Origin: Bryobacterales bacterium
GTDB lineage: Bacteria; Acidobacteriota; Terriglobia; Bryobacterales; Bryobacteraceae
Length of the DNA: 60,952 bases
NCBI GenBank assembly: GCA_003167495.1
Contig: PMSX01000369.1
Coordinates: 1 to 60,952, forward strand
Reading direction: 5' to 3'
Program-made: the position numbers and the translations under genes
In this document: in pieces, positions 50,824 to 59,041 of the stretch
How the letters are laid out: the number at the start of each line of letters is the position of its first letter
How positions within the stretch are numbered: the stretch's first letter is position 1
The notes under the pieces: generated by a model
Told to the model about the DNA's origin: nothing
Seen by the model: the letters and a program-made list of their open reading frames with translations, nothing else
Database searches by the model: none

Positions 50824-51267
50824 TTACCTTTCTCCTTCGTTGTTCAGGTTGCGAATCGGCCCCGGTCTACGAACGAAGAGCGGTTTCTTCTCTTCGTTCG
50901 GAAACAAAGGCTGGTTGTACGAAGCTCTGAGCGCCGCCCGAGCCGCCGCTCGTTCCTCGGCTGTCAGTCGAGGCGTTACTGTGTCAGTCGTTTCCACCGG
51001 GTTAACCGGTGAAAACTCTAAATCGGGTTGAGCCTTGCGAGGGCGAGAGCGCCGCTTAATGAATCGCCGAAGTGTCTCGTGATGCACCCGCACTTTGCAC
51101 TCAACAGCCAAGATCTGCTGAATGTCTCGATACGTCCGTCCTTCTCTTCGCCACCGCAAGATGAACGCTCGAAACGGATCAAGTATCGACCGTGGCGGTT
51201 TTGCCGGCTGATTGTCCAAGACATGCTGCAACTCTGGAGTAACGAAGAAAACCTCCGACTTGGGCAT
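50824..51267 (-). CDS. TraK-like DNA-binding protein (element B)
   Basis: This 147-residue protein is close to the element A copy over its first 85 residues: MPKSEVFFVTPELQHVLDNQ, then ILDPFRAFILRWRREGRTYR, DIQQILAVECKV and RSRPRKAQPDLEF. The C-terminal half differs. ATG at 51267 aligns with the homologue and follows GAGGGTC; an upstream start at 51303 is unlikely. It probably binds the GTCGC iterons at 51392-51468. The residues following QQIL (AVECKVRVHHETLRRF against RDECRVKASLSTLFHF) are the place to look for the specificity change. Confidence 0.72.
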   Translation of the reverse strand: MPKSEVFFVTPELQHVLDNQPAKPPRSILDPFRAFILRWRREGRTYRDIQQILAVECKVRVHHETLRRFIKRRSRPRKAQPDLEFSPVNPVETTDTVTPRLTAEERAAARAALRASYNQPLFPNEEKKPLFVRRPGPIRNLNNEGER

Positions 51268-51339
51268 TAGTTGACCCTCGTGGGCATATGACCAGAGCAG
51301 CATCGTTGGTCACAGCAACTGATGAAAAGAAAGACACTA

Positions 51340-51364
51340 TCCCTAACGCCTACGGCGTTAGGGA
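51340..51364. repeat. Inverted repeat of putative oriT (element B)
   Basis: TCCCTAACGCC TAC GGCGTTAGGGA is a perfect 11-bp stem with a 3-nt loop, 73 bases upstream of the TraK-like gene. It is unrelated in sequence to the element A hairpin but identical in layout (3-nt loop, iterons 28-32 bases away). No T-tract follows, so it is not a typical terminator. The remainder of 51268-51509 has no gene. Confidence 0.62.
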
Positions 51365-51391
51365 AATCTTCGTTGAAACACAGCCCGGTTT

Positions 51392-51468
51392 GTCGCCTTC
51401 TTGTCGCCCATCCGTCGCCCATCCGTCGCCCATCTGTCGCCCTTTTGTCGCCCTTTTGTCGCGCGCCG
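51392..51468. repeat. Seven 11-bp iterons of putative oriT (element B)
   Basis: GTCGC recurs at 51392, 51403, 51414, 51425, 51436, 51447 and 51458, exactly every 11 bases. The spacer is mostly CC(A/T)(T/C)(C/T)(T/C). The array lies between the relaxase operon and the TraK-like gene, as in element A. The period keeps all copies on the same helical face, suited to cooperative protein binding. Confidence 0.68.
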
Positions 51469-51509
51469 ATTTGAGGCCGTCTTTGTGTGAGATAGAGTAC
51501 ATTTCTGCC

Positions 51510-51875
51510 CTACTCGAATTTCTTGATGGTGATGCTTTGAATTGACGGCCCGGTGTATTGAGTCCCGCCGGGCCCGCGAACGCCGAACTGCGCTTCATGC
51601 TGCGAAGGCTCTATTACGCGAATAACCCGCTGGCCGGCGATGGCCGCCAGTAACGGCGCTAGGCCCTGGCCGGTGACCGTGACGGTGTGGGAGGCGAAAT
51701 CCATCGTCACGATGTTGTTGTCACCTTCGAAGTGAACGAGACGGATCCAGGGAAAGCCATGGACGCCACGGCGTAGCTGAAACAGCAGTGAGAGTGGCCT
51801 GTGCTGCTCATCTGGTGCGAGCTGCCAATCCTCAGAAACTAATGCTGAGTCCGTTGTCCCGTTCGACACTGACAT
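51510..51875 (-). CDS. Conserved small protein overlapping the relaxase end (element B)
   Basis: This 121-residue homologue of the element A product at 24245-24607 shares SxDWxLxPxxxHxxLSL, PW(I/F)R(L/F)V, GLAPLL(A/E)A(I/V)A and the ending SIT(I/V)(K/E)KF(E/K). It overlaps the relaxase 3' end by 44 bases and is the last gene before oriT. The start at 51875 is set by alignment with the homologue; residues upstream in frame are a relaxase shadow. No known fold or motif is recognised. Conservation in the same place in two diverged modules argues for a function tied to the relaxase or oriT. Confidence 0.72.
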   Translation of the reverse strand: MSVSNGTTDSALVSEDWQLAPDEQHRPLSLLFQLRRGVHGFPWIRLVHFEGDNNIVTMDFASHTVTVTGQGLAPLLAAIAGQRVIRVIEPSQHEAQFGVRGPGGTQYTGPSIQSITIKKFE

Positions 51876-54651
51876 CCTGGGTTTCCTCCCGTTGAATTTG
51901 TGGCCGTTGCTGAAGCGTGTGCCGTTCTTGCTCTTGCTGGACGTGCTGATAAATAGCGTGCTCATGGACGCCGAAACCGCGCACGGATGAGTTGGCGGCC
52001 CATTGCGCGCGCCCGGCTAACTCAGTGGCTGACTGGCGATCGCCAGAGACACCCACGGATTCCCGAAGGGCCTGCGCATCGCTGGTAACCACCGTGAGGC
52101 CCTCTTTGCCACGCGTGAGGGCGACATAGGCGAGGTCTCGCTTCATGCCATCCGGCGCCGCGATGACAAAGTCAGCGGTATCGCCCTGGCCAACGTGGGC
52201 GGTAACCGCATAGCCGCTCGTAAATTGTTTATACGCCGCTGGAAGCTGGCGGCCGTCCCGCAGGCGGATCGCGCCGGCGTCGACGCTGGCCACCGTGACC
52301 AGCTCGCCGTTAGTTGCCTTGAACCCATCGCGGCCTTTTTCTTTCCAGTTCGATTGAAGTAAGAGCCGATCACCCGCTGAAACCTCGAGCTTTTCCTTTT
52401 CGAAGACGCCATAAGCGGCGCTCTGTTTGCCAGTGAGGGTTATCTCCTGGCCGTTGCTCTTGCGAGCCCTCACATCGTCTCTGCTGGCGGAAATGACCTC
52501 CAGAGATTCGTTTTTCGCGATGCTTTTCACGGCTTTATGGAAGCTAAGCACCTGGCCCGGTTGGTAGCGCTTCATCTGCTTTTTCTGCGCTTCCGTCCAA
52601 TCCAAAGCCCGGTGTTTTTCAAACTCGCGCCCTTCGCCGATTTCTCCATGGGCTTTGCGATCCGCCCGAATGGCATGCGTGATGCTGGCAATCTGATCGT
52701 GAGTACGAGCGACCACCAAGACAGAGCGCTCTTTCCCTTCAAGATTCGGTACCGCCGCGGCTTCGCGCCAGGCGCGCGCCGTTTCCTTTCCGACTAAGCG
52801 AAAATCCACTTCCCGGATAACGCCCATCTTTTCGAGCCGCTCGTATCCTTCGGCGGGCTTCGTGCGCAACGTTTCCATTGCCGCTCTGTACTCGGCGTCT
52901 TTCTGCCGGCTTATCTGACGGATCGAAACCGTTTGAAGATCTGACTCGCGTTCCAGAATGCGGAGAGCATCGCCAGCGTCTACCGCTTTGATCTGGGCCG
53001 TGTCTCCAGAGAACACCACACGCGCGCCCTGATCCTTGGCTACTTTCAGCAACCGGCTCATGTCTTTGCTGGAGACCATCCCGGCTTCGTCGACGAGCAG
53101 AACACCGCTGCGGAGCTGAGCTTGCTGGTTTGGATCCGCCAGCAACCGCGCTATCGTCATCGCATTGGGAAGACCGTCCTTCTGGAGAACTTGCACCGCC
53201 CGGGCCGATGGCGCTACCGCAGTCATGTTTACCCTGGCGTCCTTGAGCCCTCGATCCAATTCCTTCAGAGCGTAGGTCTTGCCCGTGCCTGCAGCGCCGT
53301 TGATGTTGAAGGCGAAGTCACGATTAGCGAGCGCTTTTAAAACGGCTTCTTTCTGCTCTGCCCGCAACGTGTCCGACGCCACAAACGTGTGGCCCTGGCC
53401 GAGCGACCCATACTTGGCGACACCAGAGTTGATTGCCGCCTTCATGGCGAGTTCGCGATCAAGGGTTGCTTGCGTGGCAACTTCGCCACGCGCCATCAAC
53501 ATGGCGCCCGTCGCCACCTGTGCGAGAATTTCGCCCTTAACTTCCGGTAAATCAACACGCCCGCGGCCATGCCGCAAAGCTTCTGTTTTCAGTTCATGGC
53601 TTTTCGCCACTGAAACACGCTCAAACGTGTGCTCGGTTGCATGTGTTAGAGAGGGCGCGGCGGGCGCGGTTTCGAGAACGGAACCACGCTCCAAGGCCGT
53701 CCGAAGAGAGGTTTCGCCGCGCTCGGCTTCTTGTGGACTCAACCGGGCAAACTGGCCGGCCTTTACATCAGCCGTGGTGATTTCCGTCAACTTTTCAGGC
53801 CGAGAGTCCCGAACGAGTAGCGCTACTTCTCTATTCGAAAGGCGCCGCCCGTTTTTCTCAATGAAGTCCGCGATAGCGGCGTCTCGCTGCTCGCTACGCC
53901 GGCTGAACTTCTCGCGAGTCTCTTCGGTGATGCCCTTGATGCCAAAGCCGTTATCCTGTCCGTGCCTTGAGTGATCCTCGATTTGATACCCGAGCTTCAT
54001 GGTCTCGCGTGCGAGGGCATTGCGGTAAACCTCCGTCAGATATTCCCGCTGATCGTAAATCTCAGACGCCTGCAGCGCTTTCCATTTGCCTTCTACGCCG
54101 TCATACGTTAGATTCCCCGCTACCAAGTGCGTATGGAGCTGCGGATCTAACTCACGGCTGGTGTCATGCTCATAGCGCGCGATCACTAGATTTGAGGTTT
54201 GGCGGTTGTCGTTCATTCCCCCCTTGCGGACACGAGCGGCGGCTATGTTCTCCATCTCGGCCGCCATATCATTCACGGCAATTTTGTGAGCCTCGATCAA
54301 ACGCGGGTCGAACATCGCTTGCACCGAAATGTCTTTTGGAGCGCTCACTGTGAAGTCGTAAAGGTTCCGAGCAGTGCCTGTTTTTTCGATCTGCTCAACG
54401 CCATTCCGCTCCACCAGTCCGTAGCGATCGGCACTCTGGCGCGGCCGAAGGAACTCACCGGTAGACGGATCGATCCCCTGGCGGATGGCTTCAAACTGCT
54501 CCATGGTGACGGCGCCTTCAAGGCCGAGCAGCTCGGCGCCACGCCCCATCCACTGCCCCGTGACGGTCTCGCCCACTGAGTAGTAATCGTTATTGGAAAG
54601 GTGACGAGCCGCGTACGTCTCACCCCCCGTCATGGCCTTGGGCGTCAGCAC
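51832..54651 (-). CDS. MOBF-type relaxase-helicase (element B)
   Basis: This 939-residue relaxase is similar end to end to that of element A. The N-terminal domain has NNDYYSVGE (candidate nucleophiles Tyr23, Tyr24) and the His triad in HDTSRELDPQLHTHLVAGN. The helicase half has Walker A GAAGTGKT, LLVDEAGMVSSKDM, FSGDTAQIKAVDAGD and TAHVGQGDTADF. The last of these replaces the usual SQG of the late helicase motif (TAHRSQGKT in element A) with GQG. It would nick the element B oriT and unwind the transferred strand. It follows a 139-residue gene by 9 bases rather than the coupling protein directly, a difference in gene order from element A. Confidence 0.95.
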   Translation of the reverse strand: MLTPKAMTGGETYAARHLSNNDYYSVGETVTGQWMGRGAELLGLEGAVTMEQFEAIRQGIDPSTGEFLRPRQSADRYGLVERNGVEQIEKTGTARNLYDFTVSAPKDISVQAMFDPRLIEAHKIAVNDMAAEMENIAAARVRKGGMNDNRQTSNLVIARYEHDTSRELDPQLHTHLVAGNLTYDGVEGKWKALQASEIYDQREYLTEVYRNALARETMKLGYQIEDHSRHGQDNGFGIKGITEETREKFSRRSEQRDAAIADFIEKNGRRLSNREVALLVRDSRPEKLTEITTADVKAGQFARLSPQEAERGETSLRTALERGSVLETAPAAPSLTHATEHTFERVSVAKSHELKTEALRHGRGRVDLPEVKGEILAQVATGAMLMARGEVATQATLDRELAMKAAINSGVAKYGSLGQGHTFVASDTLRAEQKEAVLKALANRDFAFNINGAAGTGKTYALKELDRGLKDARVNMTAVAPSARAVQVLQKDGLPNAMTIARLLADPNQQAQLRSGVLLVDEAGMVSSKDMSRLLKVAKDQGARVVFSGDTAQIKAVDAGDALRILERESDLQTVSIRQISRQKDAEYRAAMETLRTKPAEGYERLEKMGVIREVDFRLVGKETARAWREAAAVPNLEGKERSVLVVARTHDQIASITHAIRADRKAHGEIGEGREFEKHRALDWTEAQKKQMKRYQPGQVLSFHKAVKSIAKNESLEVISASRDDVRARKSNGQEITLTGKQSAAYGVFEKEKLEVSAGDRLLLQSNWKEKGRDGFKATNGELVTVASVDAGAIRLRDGRQLPAAYKQFTSGYAVTAHVGQGDTADFVIAAPDGMKRDLAYVALTRGKEGLTVVTSDAQALRESVGVSGDRQSATELAGRAQWAANSSVRGFGVHEHAIYQHVQQEQERHTLQQRPQIQREETQDVSVERDNGLSISF

Positions 54652-54660
54652 TTTTAGAAC

Positions 54661-55080
54661 CTACTGCCCGAAGCCGATCTGTGCGTCGCGACTCATCTCG
54701 GGTTGGATCCTGGCGCTGTATTCCTGTCGCAATTCCCGCGCGCGCTCAACGAGCGGCTGCATCTCTGTTCGCAGCTCGGCTTGTCGCGCTTCAGACGCTT
54801 GTGGGTACTCCTGCACAACAGCTTGATACTGCTTATGAGTGTTCTGCGCTTCCCTGACAATTTGCTCGTTCGGCAGTTGCGCTGCCGGCTGTTTCACCCA
54901 CGCTGGTACCCATTCTCCCCGCGCCGCGGCTTCCTGGAACTCGGCCCGATGTTCCTCACGCCACCGCTGCTTCGCCACGCGATCGGCTAGTGCGCGATCG
55001 GCAGCCCGTTGCATTAAGTCGACCGTGCTTTTGATGAGTTCGGGATCAATGGGCTTCGGCCCCTCTTGTTCTTCCGCCAT
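54661..55080 (-). CDS. Charged coiled-coil protein of transfer operon (element B)
   Basis: This 139-residue, highly charged helical protein (LMQRAADRALADRVAKQRWR, then ELRTEMQPLVERARELRQEY) appears to be a shorter equivalent of the 277-residue protein of element A. ATG at 55080 directly follows GGGAGGAGTT, a strong ribosome-binding site; the frame extends five codons further upstream to 55095 without need. It lies between VirB11 and the relaxase. No domain is recognised. The repeated AAADR-like and ELRxEY motifs suggest a structural or chaperone-like partner. Confidence 0.7.
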   Translation of the reverse strand: MAEEQEGPKPIDPELIKSTVDLMQRAADRALADRVAKQRWREEHRAEFQEAAARGEWVPAWVKQPAAQLPNEQIVREAQNTHKQYQAVVQEYPQASEARQAELRTEMQPLVERARELRQEYSARIQPEMSRDAQIGFGQ

Positions 55081-55091
55081 AACTCCTCCCG

Positions 55092-56033
55092 TCACGCGGC
55101 GCTACGCGTCCGCCACTGCCCACCGTCGAATCCATGGACGTGCAGCAATTGAGTCATCCGTCTTTGGCCGGCTGCGCGTTCGACATGCGCAACTAGGTGG
55201 ATCTCGTCGCCGACTTCGCTCTGAATCGCGTCAAAGGGGAGACCCACACCCGCCTGCAAAGCGAGCCGCGCCAGGCGATTTAACGCATTCACCGCTGAAC
55301 TGGCATGCAGGGTAGAAAGCGAGCCGAGCTGCCCCGTGTTGAGCGTTTGCAGGAGATCATAGGCCGCGCCATCGCGCACTTCGCCGACAATCAAACGGTC
55401 TGGACGATGACGTAGCGAAGCTTTTACTAAGTCCCTGATCGTCACCCCGGCATGCGCTTCGAAGCGCGCCCTGTTGGGACGGTCCAGAGGGATTTCGGCC
55501 GTGTCCTCGATCAAGATGACGCGTTGCTCTACCGGAATTAGATCGAGCAGCGCCTTTACTACGGTGCTCTTGCCGGCGCCAGGCGCACCACTCACCAGAA
55601 TGTTAGAGCGATTGCCGATTGCGTCACGAAGTACTGTGGCCATGGCGGGGACGATCATGCCGTTATCCACCAGCTCGGCCAGCATGAACCAGTTCTGTCG
55701 GAACTTCCGCACTGTCAAGGTAATGCCCTGCACAATCGGCGGCATCATGGCCGCGACGCGGGAACCATCCGGAAGCCTGGCTTCAAGAATGGGATTACCC
55801 TCATCGGCTTCACGTCGAGAGATCAAGCGTGCAATGGCATTCACTGCCTTACGGAGCTGATCTTGCGTTGGGACGGCTATAGAGAGATGTTCCATGGCAT
55901 TCCGCCCCGCCACTTCAGCGAACACGAGGCCGTTCTCACAAACACAAACCTCTGAATAGGTCTCCGACACGATGGCGGCCTGTAGCGCTTCGGGGAGATG
56001 CGGCAAAATCAGGTCAAGACTGGTAACACGCAT
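55092..56033 (-). CDS. virB11: VirB11-like secretion ATPase (element B)
   Basis: This 313-residue ATPase has RLPDGSRVAAM (residues 87-97), Walker A GAPGAGKST (149-157), ILIEDTAEIPLDRPN, Walker B DRLIVGEVRDGAAYDLLQTLNTG (in parts) and the His-box LSTLHASSA. It is a canonical VirB11, closer to the classic consensus (IEDTxE, GEVRDxAA) than the element A copy, which has IENPREI and GELREPNE. Its ATG shares one base with the coupling-protein stop (TGATG). In element A the order is VirB8-VirB11; here VirB11 follows the coupling protein instead. Confidence 0.93.
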   Translation of the reverse strand: MRVTSLDLILPHLPEALQAAIVSETYSEVCVCENGLVFAEVAGRNAMEHLSIAVPTQDQLRKAVNAIARLISRREADEGNPILEARLPDGSRVAAMMPPIVQGITLTVRKFRQNWFMLAELVDNGMIVPAMATVLRDAIGNRSNILVSGAPGAGKSTVVKALLDLIPVEQRVILIEDTAEIPLDRPNRARFEAHAGVTIRDLVKASLRHRPDRLIVGEVRDGAAYDLLQTLNTGQLGSLSTLHASSAVNALNRLARLALQAGVGLPFDAIQSEVGDEIHLVAHVERAAGQRRMTQLLHVHGFDGGQWRTRSAA

Positions 56034-57361
56034 CAGGAGAACTCCGGTAGCCCTTTCGTCTCGACTTCGGCGAGTGCCGCTAGCACTTCCGCCGCCGCAG
56101 TCTCCGAAGCGACGGTGGATTCAACCACACGGCCCCGATCCCACTCTGGAATGGTGCGCTCAATCAGCGCTGGATGGCGTGTCAGCGGCGGCTGATAGGG
56201 TAATCGAACTTTCACGACGTGCAGGCCTGTCTCGCCGTCGCACGGCCGCTGGCAAAAATAACCCGTCAGATCTGGCAAGCCCTGAATTTGCGAAGCGAGC
56301 AACAACGGCTTGCGGATATCCTCGGGACCGCTGAAGTTATTGCGATCGTTCTTCCCAAAGAGCGAACCGGTACGGCTCTCGCGATAGCGCCGGATCTCCA
56401 CTTCTCCAAACAGATCCTGCAATGATTTGGCCGTATTAGGCTCACTCACCGCTAGAATCACCTTCGTGCCAGCTTGCGAAAAAATGGTATTCGCCTGGCG
56501 CCCGTAGCGGTCTTCGAGTTGGGAGGTGTTTTGCATCCCGAGCACTAATACATTGCCGGTGGACCGCATCATGGTCATGCCCTCAGTCAGCTTCGGCAAC
56601 GTGTTCAGCGAATCCAATTCATCCAGGACGATCCACACTCGGCGGCCTGGCTGCTGGCTTGACATAACGCGCAGCATCGCCATATCCGCCCAGGCACTCT
56701 GCAACGGGCGCAGGGCTTCGCGCGTTTCTGCGGTGTTGGGAAGAAAGAGCCAACCATTCCGGTCTGCGGACCATTCCCGAATCGTGAAGCGCTCCCGCAG
56801 AAAATCCTCAGGCATCATGCGGAGTGCATAACCGACTTGATTCAACGTGCCGAGAATGCCCGCCAGCTGCGGTCCAGCATTTTTGGAAAGCGAATGCTCA
56901 TGCTCCGTGCCCCGGACTCGCTTATATATTTCTTCTGGATGCGCCAGCCAGAAAGCGAATTCCTGGCAACTCGGCCGCGGCTTCGTTCCGGTCAACAGAT
57001 AGGCGGCAATCTTACAAGCCTGATCGTCGAAGAACTGCGCATGCGAGTTATTCGGGTGCGACGGATACAAAGCTCGGGTGACTGAGATCGCATCCGCTTC
57101 GTCTATCACTTCGTTGCCGATGTCCCAGCGGACGCAACGGTCATCTTTTGGACTCAGGATCTTGTCACCCCGCTGAGGATTATAAAACTCCGGGATAAAC
57201 TCGAGTTTGGAATCGAGCACGACGCAGGTGTCGCCGCAGAATTGGGCATAGTAGAGCAATTGTTTGATAAATTGCGTCTTGCCAACGCCTGTATCGCCCA
57301 CCGCTAAGAAATGTTTGGACTCATCGCGTCGGCGCATCTGAAGGCGTTTACTTTTTGACAT
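56033..57361 (-). CDS. Coupling protein ATPase part, VirD4/TraD-like (element B)
   Basis: This 442-residue frame is the cytoplasmic motor of a coupling protein: ESKHFLAVGDTGVGKTQFIK near the start with the P-loop, Walker B WIVLDELDSLN, and the late LGMQNTSQLEDRYGRQ. It lacks the membrane spans, which are encoded by the preceding 183-residue frame ending GFGLYVKK. The two overlap by 14 bases. Removing one A from the AAAAA run at the overlap would fuse them into a normal coupling protein of about 625 residues, close to the 632 of element A. Either a one-base lesion, a sequencing error or a genuine split is possible. Without fusion, this part would lack an anchor. Confidence 0.85.
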   Translation of the reverse strand: MSKSKRLQMRRRDESKHFLAVGDTGVGKTQFIKQLLYYAQFCGDTCVVLDSKLEFIPEFYNPQRGDKILSPKDDRCVRWDIGNEVIDEADAISVTRALYPSHPNNSHAQFFDDQACKIAAYLLTGTKPRPSCQEFAFWLAHPEEIYKRVRGTEHEHSLSKNAGPQLAGILGTLNQVGYALRMMPEDFLRERFTIREWSADRNGWLFLPNTAETREALRPLQSAWADMAMLRVMSSQQPGRRVWIVLDELDSLNTLPKLTEGMTMMRSTGNVLVLGMQNTSQLEDRYGRQANTIFSQAGTKVILAVSEPNTAKSLQDLFGEVEIRRYRESRTGSLFGKNDRNNFSGPEDIRKPLLLASQIQGLPDLTGYFCQRPCDGETGLHVVKVRLPYQPPLTRHPALIERTIPEWDRGRVVESTVASETAAAEVLAALAEVETKGLPEFS

Positions 57362-57899
57362 ACAAGCCGAACCCGTCTCCCTTCGTCACGCTGTTGAATT
57401 CGTCGACCGTCAACATTTCACCGCCACGCAACTGTATCCCTTCGCGGGCACTCTTACGGCGACGGAAATCAAGCACCGCGCCAAGAACAAAACTGCACAG
57501 AGCCACTGCGCACCACACTTCAAGTGGCGGGCGAAACAAGTCCGATAGGTCCCGCCCGTGGTACACGTTGACGCGCAGCCAGGCGTGGAACGCAGTGGGA
57601 TTCTCGCCATGCACCACGCGAACGGAAAGAAGGCGGGTTTCCGCAACCGGGCCTGATACCGGATGCCCATTCTGGACGAGCACGTGATATTTGTGATCTT
57701 GCGACCCTTTGAAGAACGTCGCCACCGTCCCAATGGGAGTAGAAGAGATCGAGGTCACCACGTATTGACCTACGTAGAAGCGCTCGACGGGCGGCTGCAG
57801 CCCTAGCCAGACCGCCATGATCGGAATTATCGAAATTCCGGCCAGTAAGACGCCTGCAATCAAGCCGATGGGGGCGCGAAGTGGGAAGTTGGATGCCAT
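57348..57899 (-). CDS. Coupling protein membrane-anchor part (element B)
   Basis: This 183-residue frame has two membrane spans (IGLIAGVLLAGISIIPIMAV and VWCAVALCSFVLGAVLDF) flanking a periplasmic domain, then ends in the cytoplasm with LRGGEMLTVDEFNSVTKGDG and FGLYVKK. This is the N-terminal anchor layout of VirD4/TraD-type proteins; the element A protein has the corresponding GPRLVTPSEFRRLVKGTGLA before its P-loop domain. The ATPase part follows in the next frame with a 14-base overlap. See the ATPase entry for the alternatives of split gene or frameshift. Confidence 0.78.
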   Translation of the reverse strand: MASNFPLRAPIGLIAGVLLAGISIIPIMAVWLGLQPPVERFYVGQYVVTSISSTPIGTVATFFKGSQDHKYHVLVQNGHPVSGPVAETRLLSVRVVHGENPTAFHAWLRVNVYHGRDLSDLFRPPLEVWCAVALCSFVLGAVLDFRRRKSAREGIQLRGGEMLTVDEFNSVTKGDGFGLYVKK

Positions 57900-57907
57900 A
57901 GCAAGCC

Positions 57908-58339
57908 TCAGTAGGAGAAACCAGCGCCATCGGCTGTTCGAGACAATCCGAGAGAATGCTGGTTCCTTGTCTGCGATAACGACTCCTCATAGGACCGCAA
58001 TCGCGTCTGTTGTTCCGCGTGGCGCTCCGCATCGCGCCGCAATTCATCGCTATCGATCTTGGTGGTGATCCCCGGTTCCGCCTGGCGCAATACAGTAAAG
58101 GCGTCGTTGATGCCTTCAAAGCGCGCCGCGTAGGTGGCATGGACGGTTTTGCGGGCTTCCGGGCCAGCCGTTACCGCCAACTCGTTCCGATAGTCGTGTT
58201 GCACGGCTAGCGCCGCAGCCAGCAGTGCATCGCGGGTCTCGCCGAGAGTTTGCGTACGTTGCTGCGCGATATCCGCCGCAGCTTGGCGGTCTTGATGGTC
58301 ATCGAGCAAATTCTGCGCGCGTTCAAAAAAAGAAGCCAT
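57908..58339 (-). CDS. Helical protein of transfer operon (element B)
   Basis: This 143-residue, mainly helical, soluble protein begins MASFFERAQNLLDDHQDRQA and contains YRNELAVTAGPEARKTVHAT and DELRRDAERHAEQQTRLRSY, with a polar C-terminus. It has no signal peptide or membrane segment. It sits between VirB8 and the coupling-protein anchor, with a gap of about 10 bases on each side. No counterpart occurs at this site in element A, where VirB11 follows VirB8. It may be related to the charged helical proteins near the coupling genes, but no clear alignment was seen. Function unknown. Confidence 0.65.
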   Translation of the reverse strand: MASFFERAQNLLDDHQDRQAAADIAQQRTQTLGETRDALLAAALAVQHDYRNELAVTAGPEARKTVHATYAARFEGINDAFTVLRQAEPGITTKIDSDELRRDAERHAEQQTRLRSYEESLSQTRNQHSLGLSRTADGAGFSY

Positions 58340-58350
58340 ACATTTGTCTC

Positions 58351-59031
58351 CTAATGAAATGCCTGGTCGGCGTGGAAGTCCACGATGGTCAGGCCAAGAG
58401 GGTTGTACTGCACCATCCGAGCGTCGATGTGATCGGCAAAAACGAACGAAATTGTTGCCGTAAGATCTTCCCGGCGAATCTCCTGCTCTGTGCCGTTCCC
58501 GTAAACGACGCGCTGAAAGTCCACCAGCGCCTCATATGGCGAAGTGGATAGGTTGGTGATGGCGACCTTGCGTACTTGGGCCTCGGTCTGCTCGACTTGC
58601 CCGTTGAGCAGTTTCTTGATCCACTGACTCGCCTGGTCCTCTTGATAGGACTGGGTCCCGAGCTGCTGGCTCAAATAGTATTTGCTGAGAAAGTAATCGG
58701 ACAACCGCTCTTTTTTGTGCGTGTAATACTTCGTCACAAAGTCGCTCAAAAAATGCTTCACTTCCGGCGCTTGCGGCTTATATACGGAGTCCGACAGATA
58801 GATGGGTTGCGCGTTGCCTAGGTCGTTGATGCGGACCACAATCGGTTTGAAGCCCATCAGCGCACGGTTGTTTTGGTACACCTCGACGCCCAGAAAAACG
58901 AGGGCAACTGTTAGGATGCCGACGATGGCAGAGAGCACTTTGTTCTCAGCGGCCATCCGGCCAAACTGGACGGACTTGCGCACCGAGAATTTGGCATCGT
59001 TCAAGTCAGAAGCAGGGAATGTTGTTGCCAT
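58351..59031 (-). CDS. virB8: VirB8/TrbF-like channel protein (element B)
   Basis: This 226-residue bitopic protein has one span (KVLSAIVGILTVALVFLGVE) and a periplasmic VirB8 domain with YYTHKKERLSDYFLSKYYLS, ISFVFADHIDARM and the terminal NPLGLTIVDFHADQAF, matching the element A protein's NPLGVTIVWFHEDPLF. It would link VirB6, VirB9 and VirB10 during channel assembly. It follows VirB6 by 10 bases, as in element A. Length and topology are standard for the family. Confidence 0.87.
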   Translation of the reverse strand: MATTFPASDLNDAKFSVRKSVQFGRMAAENKVLSAIVGILTVALVFLGVEVYQNNRALMGFKPIVVRINDLGNAQPIYLSDSVYKPQAPEVKHFLSDFVTKYYTHKKERLSDYFLSKYYLSQQLGTQSYQEDQASQWIKKLLNGQVEQTEAQVRKVAITNLSTSPYEALVDFQRVVYGNGTEQEIRREDLTATISFVFADHIDARMVQYNPLGLTIVDFHADQAFH

Positions 59032-59041
59032 AGTCTTTCCT

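Noticed and set aside
51392..51468. CRISPR-like short repeats
   Set aside because: The unit is only 11 bp with a 5-bp core and no spacers of usual size; no cas genes are present. It fits protein-binding iterons.
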